12,432 nucleotides of DNA. It comes from a candidate division FCPU426 bacterium (lineage in GTDB: Bacteria > Oederibacteriota > PGYV01 > Palsa-1178). Below the pieces are notes generated by a model, which had not been told where the DNA came from, did no database searches, and worked only from the letters and a program-made list of their open reading frames with translations. A program made the position numbers and the translations under genes. The stretch covers positions 1 through 12,432 of the forward strand of contig PMTB01000215.1 of assembly GCA_003167475.1 (NCBI GenBank), written 5' to 3'. The first letter of the stretch is position 1; the number at the start of each line of letters is the position of its first letter. Positions 5,750 through 12,432 of the stretch are shown here, in pieces.

Positions 5750-6232
5750 TTAGAACCTGAACTGCCTTAAGATCTTATCCGCCATCTGCTCTTCCAGCTT
5801 GCCCTTGGAAACGCACTGTATATTCATGCCCGCGTACAATGCCGCCAGGGTCGATGACAATTCCGGCGTTATGACGGCGTTAACGATCATTTCATTCCCG
5901 CTTAATGCCACTTCAAACGAAACCCTGAACTTGATCTCCCCGGTCTTTACCACAGGCAGTCCCATTGCCGAGCCGCAGTCGCAGCTGTCCGCGTCAAGGG
6001 ACATTTCAACCGGGGCCGTGGTAATGGTACCGGACGCGGCGTCGCTGGAAGCTATGTTATAACCGGTCATGGGCAGCAGCCTTTGCATGAGCTTAAATAC
6101 GAGCACGGCGTTCCCGGGAACAGTTTTCCTGTATATCTGTTTCGTAACGGACGGACTGATATACATGGACGCGCATGAGCCCAGCAGCGCGCATGAGACA
6201 ACGGCTGCCAAAAACACTATTTTTTTATTCAT
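5750..6232 (-). CDS. Predicted lipoprotein of unknown function
   Basis: 160 aa. The N-terminus MNKKIVFLAAVVSCALLGSC has a basic start, a hydrophobic core and a lipobox (LGSC) with the lipidated Cys at 20. Ala at +2 favours outer-membrane sorting by the E. coli rule, if that applies here. The mature part is a mixed alpha-beta domain of about 140 aa. One stretch, TVPGNAVLVFKLMQRLLPMTGYNIASSDAASGTITT, has the look of a helix followed by a strand in small envelope lipoprotein folds. There is a Cys pair (CDCG) near the middle. No family is recognised. The start has AGGGAG 7 nt upstream. The gene has its own good promoter just after the ATPase operon and is followed by the 138-aa gene. Confidence 0.78.
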   Translation of the reverse strand: MNKKIVFLAAVVSCALLGSCASMYISPSVTKQIYRKTVPGNAVLVFKLMQRLLPMTGYNIASSDAASGTITTAPVEMSLDADSCDCGSAMGLPVVKTGEIKFRVSFEVALSGNEMIVNAVITPELSSTLAALYAGMNIQCVSKGKLEEQMADKILRQFRF

Positions 6233-6268
6233 TATAACTCCCTTGACACAAGATTGATTCCTTAGGTT

Positions 6269-6297
6269 ATTTTAACAACACCGGGCGCATGTATCAA
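6269..6297 (-). promoter_or_regulatory. Sigma-70-type promoter of the lipoprotein gene
   Basis: On the minus strand TTGATA (6292-6297), 17 nt, TAAAAT (6269-6274): five of six matches in each box with the optimal gap. The start would be near 6262, giving a leader of about 30 nt before the ATG at 6232. A 6-bp inverted repeat (TCAAGT, 4 nt, ACTTGA; 6294-6309) overlaps the -35 box and could be an operator or a weak end signal for the ATPase transcript; it lacks a U-run. Confidence 0.65.
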
Positions 6298-6340
6298 GTG
6301 CTAACTTGAAAATCGCAAACCAGACCTCTAATACTTTTTT

Positions 6341-7222
6341 TCAATTGGTGACCGCCTCGAAACCGGCTATGATATCCAGCAGTTCGGAAGTTATCTGGTC
6401 CTGCCGTTCCTGATTGTATACCCCGTTAAGTTCTTCTATATGGTCGTCCACGTGTTTTTCCGCCGCCTGCATCGAAACCAGCCTTGCCGCGTTTTCGCTT
6501 GTCAAAGAATCCACAAAAGCCCTGAATATCTCGGCGTAAAGCAGATCCTTTATAAGCGCTGAAAAAAGCGCATTCCTTTCCATTTTATACATCGGTAAGG
6601 TGTTCGACTCCCATTTTTTTGCCTTTAACTTTTCCAAGTACTCTTTGCCCACGGGCAGCAGCATTTTCATCTGCGGCGCGTATCTCCCCCCCGTGTCCGA
6701 AGGCGCGTTATAAAATAAAAGCACCTGCTCCACGCCCTTTTGTTCCCGCCAGGATTCTATCCTTAGCAGCAGCTCCTGCATGACAGGTTTGACGTTCCCG
6801 GACAATCCTGCCGGGTATGGCAGCATTCCGGACGCGTTAAACCCCCTGCCTTCAAGCTTGGCCGCCACCCTGTCGCCGATGCTTATAACCTCAATGGACC
6901 CGCTCTTTATCCCGGAAAACGAATTCACCGCATACGCCGATATAAGTTCGTTAAACTGCCCGCACATGCCCATGTCCGAGCCGAATATGACGGCCCCGGT
7001 TTTTTTGCCGTCAAAGGTTTCCTTAAACTCATGTAACGACTCAAAATCCTTAAGCACAACCTGCAGGCCCATTTCTATACCATTCACGTACTCCTTCAGG
7101 GCGTCGAGCATTTTTTCATACTGCCTCATGCTCACGGCCGCGAGTATCTTCATCGTCCTTACTATGGATTTCAGCGACTGCGCGCTGGAAATCCTCCTTT
7201 TTATAAGTTCAAGCGACTCCAT
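6341..7222 (-). CDS. atpG: N-type F-ATPase subunit gamma
   Basis: 293 aa; the central rotor shaft that turns inside the alpha3beta3 head and couples it to the c ring. The N-terminal helix (LELIKRRISSAQSLKSIVRTMKILAAVSMRQYEK) and C-terminal helix (SLTSENAARLVSMQAAEKHVDDHIEELNGVYNQERQDQITSELLDIIAGFEAV) are the two conserved coiled-coil ends of the family, with a Rossmann-like middle (VIFGSDMGMCGQFN). The ATG at 7222 overlaps the end of atpA by 14 nt. As last gene of the cluster it fits the N-ATPase order, where atpG follows atpA. No clear terminator with a U-run follows. Confidence 0.95.
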   Translation of the reverse strand: MESLELIKRRISSAQSLKSIVRTMKILAAVSMRQYEKMLDALKEYVNGIEMGLQVVLKDFESLHEFKETFDGKKTGAVIFGSDMGMCGQFNELISAYAVNSFSGIKSGSIEVISIGDRVAAKLEGRGFNASGMLPYPAGLSGNVKPVMQELLLRIESWREQKGVEQVLLFYNAPSDTGGRYAPQMKMLLPVGKEYLEKLKAKKWESNTLPMYKMERNALFSALIKDLLYAEIFRAFVDSLTSENAARLVSMQAAEKHVDDHIEELNGVYNQERQDQITSELLDIIAGFEAVTN

Positions 7223-8762
7223 TTTTCCCGTCCTTTTTTTCCAGGGGGATAAGTTTTACGGCCTCTCCGAGTATTTTCTTCCTGTCTTCGGGGCTTAACA
7301 CCCCACCGGCCATTATGCCCGCGGTTATTCCGGCCAGTGAAGTTTCCGCGTATTTTTCCACCGCTTCTTTCACCGCGCTTAAACTGCCGGGAGCAGAGTT
7401 GTCCAGCAGCCCTTCGGTCACGCAAAGGAGCAGGACGATTTGCGCTATCACAGAGGACGGCTTGTACTGCGGCTGTTTCAATATTTCCCTTATCTTATGC
7501 CCGCGGTTTAAGGTTTTTTGTGTCGGCTCGTCAAGCCTTGTGGAAAAACGCTCGAAGACCTCAAGTTCCTCAAACTGCGAGTACGACAGCTTCAGGTCCC
7601 CGGCTATGGCCCTGTAAGCCGGCAGTTGGGCCTGGCCGCCCACCCTGGAAACTGATTTGCCCACATCAACCGGCGGCATTATGCCTTCCTGAAAAAGTTT
7701 GGGAGACAGGTATATCTGCCCGTCGGTTATGGATACAAGGTTTGTGGGTATGTAAGCCGCAATATTCTGCGCCTCTGTTTCTATGATAGGAAGCGCTGTA
7801 ATCGAACCGCCCCCTTTTTCAGCTATCATATGCGTGGCGCGCTCGAGAAGCCTTGAGTGGATGTAAAATATGTCGCCTGGGTAGGCTTCCCTGGCCGGCG
7901 GCCTCCTTAATAACAGCGACAGTTCCCTGTAGGCGCGGGCGTGCCTGCTTAAATCGTCATATATGATAAGGACGTCTTTGCCTTTTTCCATGAAATATTC
8001 CGCCATGGAGCAGGCCGCATAAGGCGCGATAAAATTCAAACCCGGCGTTTCATCGCCGCTTGAGGCAACCACAACCGTGTAGTCCATGGCGCCGTATTTC
8101 CTGAGGTCCTCAATAAATTTCGCGGTACCGGAACTCTGCTGGCTGATGGAACAGTACACGCAAATTACATTTTTGCCTTTCTGGTTTATAATGGTATCAA
8201 GTATAATTGCGGATTTTCCCACCTGCCTATCGCCCAATATAAGTTCCCTCTGACCCTTGCCTATGGGTATGAGCGCGTCTATGGCAAGTATGCCTGTTTG
8301 AAGCGGCGATGAAACAGGGGCCCTGTCCATTATTGCCGGCGACTCACGCTCTATGGGGTAACGCGTCTTTGTTTCTATTTTTTTACCCTGGTCGAGCGGC
8401 TCGCCGAGGGGGTTTACGACCCTGCCCAGCAGTTCTTCGCCCACAGGCACATCGACAACCCGGCCGGTGCGTTTCACTTCCATGCCCGCGGAAATGCCGT
8501 CGCTTGGGTCAAGCATGACCACTGATATGTCGTCCGGCTCCAGGTTAAAGGCGATGCCGTATTTCCCGCCGGGAAAAAGCACGAGCTCGTCGGATTTTAC
8601 CCCGGGCAGCCCCCTGACCCTGGCAACACCCTTGCCCACATGCCATACAGTGCCGGTCTCGAGAAGAAAAAGCTGCGCGCCCTTTTCCTTCAATACCTGT
8701 TTTGCCTTATCCATCATGTTGTCAATCATGCCCTCAGGGCTATTTGCGCTTTTATTTTCCAT
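7209..8762 (-). CDS. atpA: N-type F-ATPase subunit alpha
   Basis: 517 aa; the non-catalytic nucleotide-binding subunit of the F1 head. The P-loop is at about 177-185 (GDRQVGKSA, where the common form is GDRQTGKTA). Walker B is in VLIIYDDLSRHA at about 264-275. The arginine that reaches into the catalytic site is in SVSRVGG at about 373. The RRPPAREAYPGDIFYIHSRLLERA block is fully typical. The frame extends to a TTG at 8780, but ATG at 8762 has GGAG 5 nt upstream and is taken as the start. There is a 31-nt gap after atpF and a 14-nt overlap with atpG. Confidence 0.97.
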   Translation of the reverse strand: MENKSANSPEGMIDNMMDKAKQVLKEKGAQLFLLETGTVWHVGKGVARVRGLPGVKSDELVLFPGGKYGIAFNLEPDDISVVMLDPSDGISAGMEVKRTGRVVDVPVGEELLGRVVNPLGEPLDQGKKIETKTRYPIERESPAIMDRAPVSSPLQTGILAIDALIPIGKGQRELILGDRQVGKSAIILDTIINQKGKNVICVYCSISQQSSGTAKFIEDLRKYGAMDYTVVVASSGDETPGLNFIAPYAACSMAEYFMEKGKDVLIIYDDLSRHARAYRELSLLLRRPPAREAYPGDIFYIHSRLLERATHMIAEKGGGSITALPIIETEAQNIAAYIPTNLVSITDGQIYLSPKLFQEGIMPPVDVGKSVSRVGGQAQLPAYRAIAGDLKLSYSQFEELEVFERFSTRLDEPTQKTLNRGHKIREILKQPQYKPSSVIAQIVLLLCVTEGLLDNSAPGSLSAVKEAVEKYAETSLAGITAGIMAGGVLSPEDRKKILGEAVKLIPLEKKDGKNGVA

Positions 8763-8793
8763 ATGTTCTCCGTAATTCAATTTTCACCAAAAA

Positions 8794-9546
8794 TTACATT
8801 TCCCACACTTTTTTTAACTCATCTTCCAGATCACCCAAATAATCCTTTACGCACCACGCGACCCTGTATCCCCCTATTGCCAGTTCCACACCGCATACTT
8901 CCGGGTTCACTTCAAAATCCATCTGCCCGGTGTAGGCAAACTTATCTTTCAAAATCTGCATTGCCTGGCCTTTTACCTGCGGCAATATTTCAAACGAACT
9001 GCGGACTTTCAGCGGTTCTTTCAGGAGCGCAATTTTGGCCTTAATATCCGCTTCTTTTGAATTTTCAAGATTTTTCAGCCTGCTTATGAACACCCCTGCT
9101 ATCCTTTGTGATAGTTCTTCATTTGCCAGGTCCATCAGGGCCTTTTCCGCGGCCAGCATCATGAACTCCCCGGTCCTCGACCTTAAAGAATCCAGGTACG
9201 ATGTTTTTTGTCCTTCCAGTTCCTTATACCACGCCTGCTTTGCGGCTTCAACTTCGCTGCGAGAAAGCGCCGTGTACTCCTCTTTTGCCTTTAAAGCAGT
9301 TGCTTTTGCTTCGTCCATCAGCGCAGCCGTGTCTTGGCTGATCTTTTCGTTCATTTCCCTGTTTTTGGAAAAGAGCGCCTCAGCGCCCGCGTTTTTTGCT
9401 TCGGCTCCAGCGATGTCTTTTGCGATCTTTGCCTGCCGCTCATCCATGGCTTTGGCTATCCTTTTGAACAAAAATATATTCAAAAGAAATATCAGTATGG
9501 AAAAGTTAATTATCTGGGCTATGAATGTGAACAGGTCTATCTGCAT
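8794..9546 (-). CDS. atpF: N-type F-ATPase subunit b, long form with delta-like C-terminus
   Basis: 250 aa, longer than the usual about 155-170 aa. One N-terminal membrane helix (about 8-31, FIAQIINFSILIFLLNIFLF) is followed by a long charged helix (about 32-140) forming the peripheral stalk. The last about 100 residues (from about ANEELSQRIAGVFISRL to CGVELAIGGYRVAWCVKDYLGDLEDELKKV) resemble the C-terminal part of subunit delta/OSCP. The cluster has no separate atpH gene, so this tail may do the job of delta in tying the stalk to the head. The start ATG at 9546 has GGAGG upstream and lies 3 nt after the atpE stop. Confidence 0.92.
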   Translation of the reverse strand: MQIDLFTFIAQIINFSILIFLLNIFLFKRIAKAMDERQAKIAKDIAGAEAKNAGAEALFSKNREMNEKISQDTAALMDEAKATALKAKEEYTALSRSEVEAAKQAWYKELEGQKTSYLDSLRSRTGEFMMLAAEKALMDLANEELSQRIAGVFISRLKNLENSKEADIKAKIALLKEPLKVRSSFEILPQVKGQAMQILKDKFAYTGQMDFEVNPEVCGVELAIGGYRVAWCVKDYLGDLEDELKKVWEM

Positions 9547-9549
9547 TTA

Positions 9550-9828
9550 CTACTTCCCTCCGTGCGCTATGATAAAGTTCCAGAACGGGTTTGTAAAAAT
9601 AAGTATTATTGAAATTACCAGGCAGTAAATCGCCAGAGACTCTATCATGGCCAGCCCGACAAAAAGATTTCTCGATATGGTGTCCGCCTCATCAGGCTGC
9701 TGTGCCACCGCTTCCAGCGCTTTCATGATGGCCAGAGCTTCGCCTATAGCCGGACCCATTGTTCCCAGTGCGATTGTTGCGCCCGCGGTGATTATTGAAA
9801 CCATCGCTATTACCGTAATATTATCCAT
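9550..9828 (-). CDS. atpE: N-type F-ATPase subunit c (Na+-type ring subunit)
   Basis: 92 aa; a hairpin of two membrane helices that forms the ion-carrying ring. Helix 1 contains GTMGPAIGEALAIMKALEAVAQQPDEA, and helix 2 contains GLAMIESLAIYCLVISIILIFTNPF. By alignment to the Ilyobacter Na+-binding ring (Q32, V63, E65, S66, T67, Y70) the equivalents are E30, M61, E63, S64, L65, Y68. A carboxylate in both helices is the hallmark reported for N-ATPase rings. Leu replaces the Thr that helps hold a water in Ilyobacter. The ATG shares its A with the TAA of atpB, and GGAGG lies upstream inside atpB, so the two are translationally coupled. Confidence 0.96.
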   Translation of the reverse strand: MDNITVIAMVSIITAGATIALGTMGPAIGEALAIMKALEAVAQQPDEADTISRNLFVGLAMIESLAIYCLVISIILIFTNPFWNFIIAHGGK

Positions 9829-10532
9829 TATTTTTCCTCCTTTCCTTTTTTTGTCCTGCCGGTTTCCGCCGTCGCCGCTACAGCCGACCCTATGAAAACC
9901 GTGGCAAGCGTGAAAAATATATATGCCTGCACAGTTCCTATCAAAAGCCCGAACAGCTGCATGACCACAGGGACAAATAACGGGACTATCATCAGCAGCA
10001 CCCCGCCGATAAGCGAGCCGCTCATGATGTTCCCGAAAAGCCTGACAGCCAGCGAAACGGTCCTGGATAATTCGCTTATTATATTGAAAGGAAGCATGAT
10101 AATGGAAGGATCCGTATAGTTCTTAAGGAACTCCAAGACACCCTTTTTCATTATCCCGAATACGGGAACGGCTATAAAAACAGATACTGCCAGAGCTGCG
10201 GTTGTGGACAGCGAGGCGGTTGGAGCATGAAAACCCGGCACTGATTCCATCACATTTGAAGTAAAGATAAACAGGAACAATGTGCCCAGAAACGCAAGAT
10301 ATGGACCCGGGTCCTGCTTCATAACATCAAATATCTGCCCCCTGCACATGGCAATGCCCGTCTCAAGCAGCCCCTGCCACCTTGATATTTTTGGCCCCGA
10401 AGTTATTGAGCGCGTGGCAAGCCAGGCTATGAGGCAAAGCACACTCATAACCACCCAGGTGCAGGCTATGGTCTGGTTGATAACAAAAAAACCGGCTTTA
10501 AAGTATATGACCTTGTCGGAGTCAATTTCCAC
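9828..10532 (-). CDS. atpB: N-type F-ATPase subunit a
   Basis: 234 aa, GTG start with GAGGGGA upstream, overlapping atpR by 11 nt. It is a polytopic membrane stator with about five to six helices that forms the two ion half-channels next to the c ring. The essential arginine is R164 in SLAVRLFGNIMSG (E. coli R210 in SLGLRLFGN). The C-terminal QAYIFFTLATVFIGSA matches the last helix of the family. The position equal to E. coli E219 is Ser (S173), which agrees with a sodium-type or divergent half-channel, but that is an inference. Confidence 0.95.
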   Translation of the reverse strand: MEIDSDKVIYFKAGFFVINQTIACTWVVMSVLCLIAWLATRSITSGPKISRWQGLLETGIAMCRGQIFDVMKQDPGPYLAFLGTLFLFIFTSNVMESVPGFHAPTASLSTTAALAVSVFIAVPVFGIMKKGVLEFLKNYTDPSIIMLPFNIISELSRTVSLAVRLFGNIMSGSLIGGVLLMIVPLFVPVVMQLFGLLIGTVQAYIFFTLATVFIGSAVAATAETGRTKKGKEEK

Positions 10533-10821
10533 CGGGTTTCCCCTCTTTCATTTTTTTATTTTTGAGCGTATTAACCCTGATCCCGCGCATTATGATAAAC
10601 CCGGCCGCGCAGGCAAAAAGCCTGTAAAAATTACCGTCATAACCCGCCGCGATAAAAACCGCAAGACACAGGCCTATTCTGAGCGCAAAACCGCCTATGA
10701 TCAACACCATATTTTTTTTCCCGACAGCCACGGTCCTTACGCTTTCCCACAGCATACCGGTATATATATAAGCCGCCAGGGCGCCGCCGAAGAAAGCGGC
10801 CGTCATAAGCAGAATGTTCAT
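10522..10821 (-). CDS. atpR: N-ATPase membrane subunit AtpR
   Basis: 99 aa, three predicted membrane segments (about 2-24, 37-59, 65-82). The pattern GGFALRIGLCLAVFIAAG and FYRLFACAAGFIIMRGIRV fits AtpR, a protein found only in N-ATPase operons. It carries intramembrane arginines (R48 and R79 here) proposed to contact the extra carboxylates of subunit c during ring assembly. The ATG overlaps the TGA of atpQ (ATGA), and the 3' end overlaps atpB by 11 nt. The precise role of AtpR is not settled. Confidence 0.9.
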   Translation of the reverse strand: MNILLMTAAFFGGALAAYIYTGMLWESVRTVAVGKKNMVLIIGGFALRIGLCLAVFIAAGYDGNFYRLFACAAGFIIMRGIRVNTLKNKKMKEGKPGGN

Positions 10822-11144
10822 TTCTTCACCTTTTCATCTGGGTCTTTGAGCCCGGGTTCTTCCGTATTTCTGTTCTTATAGGATTTTTCCACCCATCTCC
10901 ACGCGCTGTAGCATCCGGCCGCGAGCCCGGCAAACATGAACATCAGCGTGAAGGAATACTTTCCGGGAAACAGGCCTTCGAGCCACCGCCCAAGCGCTAT
11001 GCCTATCAATAACGGGATGGTTATGGACCAGCCTATGATGCCGAGCATGCCTATCCACGCGAATGTGCCCATGCCTTTTTTCGCCTTTGCCCTGACCATG
11101 CGTTCCTCTTTATCGCTTATATTTTTTTTAAAGCCGTTGTCCAT
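10818..11144 (-). CDS. atpQ: N-ATPase subunit AtpQ (AtpI-like)
   Basis: 108 aa with a basic N-terminus, two membrane helices (about 28-52 and 62-84) and a charged C-tail. The core GWSITIPLLIGIALGRWLEGLFPGKYSFTLMFMFAGLAAGCYSAWRWV is the AtpQ/AtpI-type double helix. AtpI helps ring assembly and has been linked to Mg2+ uptake; AtpQ is its distant counterpart in N-ATPases. It starts 29 nt after atpC, the largest gap but one within the cluster, and overlaps atpR by 4 nt. A second in-frame ATG at residue 16 is possible, but no better ribosome site precedes it. Confidence 0.9.
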   Translation of the reverse strand: MDNGFKKNISDKEERMVRAKAKKGMGTFAWIGMLGIIGWSITIPLLIGIALGRWLEGLFPGKYSFTLMFMFAGLAAGCYSAWRWVEKSYKNRNTEEPGLKDPDEKVKK

Positions 11145-11173
11145 ATATTTTCAGCCCCCCTATCTCCGGCGCG

Positions 11174-11554
11174 TCACTTTATTTCCAAAAAACGCCTGGC
11201 AAAATCAGCTTCCATTTTGGCCAGTATCTGCCTGGATTTTTTTTCACGCTCATCGATGGACTCTATCTGTTCCCCGACAATTTTATTTAAAGAACCCGGC
11301 TCTTTTCCCTTTATGGCCGCTTTGACCGATACTGTTACATCACCCTGTTTTTTTATAAGCACACCTTCATCCACGGCAATATATACTTCTCCGCCGTTTC
11401 CCGCGGTATAACTCAGTATCCCCGGGACCAGCGATGAAACAAAATCCACGTGCCTTGGCAGGAGGCAAAAAAAACCTTTATTGCTTTCAGCCGATATTTT
11501 TGCCACATCATCCACGGTGAACATTTCCACCGGCGTTATGACCTTAAGCCTCAT
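11174..11554 (-). CDS. atpC: N-type F-ATPase subunit epsilon
   Basis: 126 aa. The N-terminal beta-sandwich (MRLKVITPVEMFTVDDVAKISAES, FFCLLPRHVDFVSSLVPGILSY, VYIAVDEGVLIKKQGDVTVSV) matches subunit epsilon, and a C-terminal helix pair follows (SIDEREKKSRQILAKMEADFARRFLEI). It binds gamma at the bottom of the rotor. The frame opens much earlier at 11641 inside atpD, but ATG at 11554 overlaps the atpD stop as ATGA, has GAGG upstream, and begins at the conserved N-terminus, so that start is used. Confidence 0.95.
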   Translation of the reverse strand: MRLKVITPVEMFTVDDVAKISAESNKGFFCLLPRHVDFVSSLVPGILSYTAGNGGEVYIAVDEGVLIKKQGDVTVSVKAAIKGKEPGSLNKIVGEQIESIDEREKKSRQILAKMEADFARRFLEIK

Positions 11555-12432
11555 GGTTTTTTTGCCTCGTTTATGCTTCCTATCATATACAGCGACTTTT
11601 CCGGATAATCCATGAACTCGTCGTTTAAAATGCGGGCGCAACCGTCTATGGTGTCCTCCAGTTTTACCGCCTTGCCGCCCTGCCCCGTGAACTGGCCCGT
11701 CGTGAAAAATGGCTGGGTCAAAAACCTCTCGAGACGCCTCGCGCGGTAGACCGTTTTCTGGTCGGCTTTTGAAAGTTCCTCCATGCCGAGCATGGCTATG
11801 ATGTCCTTGAGCTCGTCATAATCCGCCAGTGTCTGCCTTACATTGCGCGCGGTATTATAATGTTTCTCTCCTGTAATGCCCGGGGATAGCATTTTTGAAC
11901 GCGACTGCAGAGGTTCTATGGCCGGGTACAGGCCCTGGCCCGCCATTTTTCTGGAGAGCACTATGGATGACGAGAGGTGTCCGAAAGTATGCACCGCGGC
12001 CGGGTCGGTAAAATCATCGGCCGGTACATAAACGGCCTGTATGGAAGTGATGGCCCCTGTTTTGGTGGAGCATATGCGCTCCTCAAGTTCTGATAATTCC
12101 GTCCCGAGCGTCGGCTGGTAACCCACGCGCGACGGTATCCTGCCGATCAGGCCCGACACTTCGGCCCCTGACTGGACAAACCTGAAAATATTATCTATAA
12201 GAAGCAGCACATCTTTGTGCTCGTCGTCCCTGAAATATTCAGCCATGGTAAGCGCGGCGTGCCCCACCCTGAAACGCGCGCCGGGCTGCTCGTTCATCTG
12301 CCCGAATATAAGCAAAGTCTTTTCAAGCACGCCAACGTTTTTTATTTCCCTGTATAATTCCTCACCCTCGCGGCTGCGCTCGCCTATGCCGCAAAAAACC
12401 GATATGCCTTTGTGCAGGCCCGCCATATTGTT
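11551..12432 (-). CDS. atpD: N-type F-ATPase subunit beta (5' end outside window)
   Basis: 293 codons are visible, the C-terminal about 60 percent of the catalytic subunit; the frame is open to the window edge, so the ATG at 12426 is internal. Visible parts are the catalytic GERSREG block (with the Glu that activates water), Walker B DVLLLIDNIFRF, GLIGRIPSRVGYQPTL, and the lever segment EELSKAD in place of the common DELSEED, followed by RFLTQPFFTTGQFTG. The P-loop lies outside the window. As first gene, atpD heads the N-ATPase order rather than following atpG as in the standard operon. Its stop overlaps atpC by 4 nt. Confidence 0.97.
   Translation of the reverse strand, partial: NNMAGLHKGISVFCGIGERSREGEELYREIKNVGVLEKTLLIFGQMNEQPGARFRVGHAALTMAEYFRDDEHKDVLLLIDNIFRFVQSGAEVSGLIGRIPSRVGYQPTLGTELSELEERICSTKTGAITSIQAVYVPADDFTDPAAVHTFGHLSSSIVLSRKMAGQGLYPAIEPLQSRSKMLSPGITGEKHYNTARNVRQTLADYDELKDIIAMLGMEELSKADQKTVYRARRLERFLTQPFFTTGQFTGQGGKAVKLEDTIDGCARILNDEFMDYPEKSLYMIGSINEAKKP

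Noticed and set aside
6294..6309. Terminator of the ATPase operon
   Set aside because: Only a 6-bp stem with no U-run on the minus strand; it overlaps the -35 box of the lipoprotein promoter.
7201..7425. Minus-strand open frame of 74 aa inside atpA/atpG
   Set aside because: Arg/Gly-rich shadow in another frame of the highly conserved atpA end.
8763..8780. TTG start for atpA at 8780
   Set aside because: ATG at 8762 has GGAG at proper spacing; the extra six residues include that ribosome site.
11555..11641. Extended start of atpC inside atpD
   Set aside because: The added 29 residues are basic and unlike epsilon; ATG at 11554 starts exactly at the conserved N-terminus and overlaps the atpD stop.

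Overview
All genes in this window lie on the minus strand, so transcription runs from high to low coordinates. The organism looks like a Gram-negative (diderm) bacterium of moderate GC. It has a lipoprotein, a PorV-like outer-membrane barrel, a FlgD-type Ig domain and a secreted protein with a long Pro/Thr-rich tail. That mixture recalls poorly cultured candidate phyla of the Elusimicrobiota/Goldbacteria type, but the lineage is a low-confidence guess and no taxonomic marker is present.

Region 1 (12432-6341) is a nearly complete N-ATPase operon, the distinct, often laterally transferred, Na+-type F-ATPase. The order is atpD (5' end cut by the window edge), atpC, atpQ, atpR, atpB, atpE, atpF, atpA, atpG. 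The genes are tightly packed and mostly overlap. There is no atpH (delta) gene, and subunit b is long with a delta-like C-terminal end. Subunit c carries a carboxylate in both helices (E30 and E63).

Region 2 (about 6300-3650) is a looser set. A lipoprotein gene has its own good sigma-70-type promoter and is followed by an unrecognised 138-aa protein. Then come a foldback repeat element (5125-5240), a small glycine-rich membrane protein, a DUF2461-family protein and an SRPBCC/AHSA1-family protein. A second foldback element lies at 3587-3636.

Region 3 (about 3560-1) is the most interesting part. It holds an ECF sigma factor, an overlapping membrane anti-sigma factor with a zinc-binding N-terminus and a FlgD-like Ig domain outside the membrane, a PorV/PorQ-like outer-membrane barrel, and the start of a secreted Ig-like plus Pro/Thr-repeat protein. 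Two promoter-like sites, one before the sigma gene and one before the Pro/Thr-repeat gene, share 21 identical bases in two blocks with the same 11-nt gap (TGAAACCGGAT-N11-TGTCTAAATA on the minus strand). They look like ECF-type promoters. This predicts a self-activating sigma circuit that controls a cell-surface protein. No gap without a gene exceeds about 215 bp.
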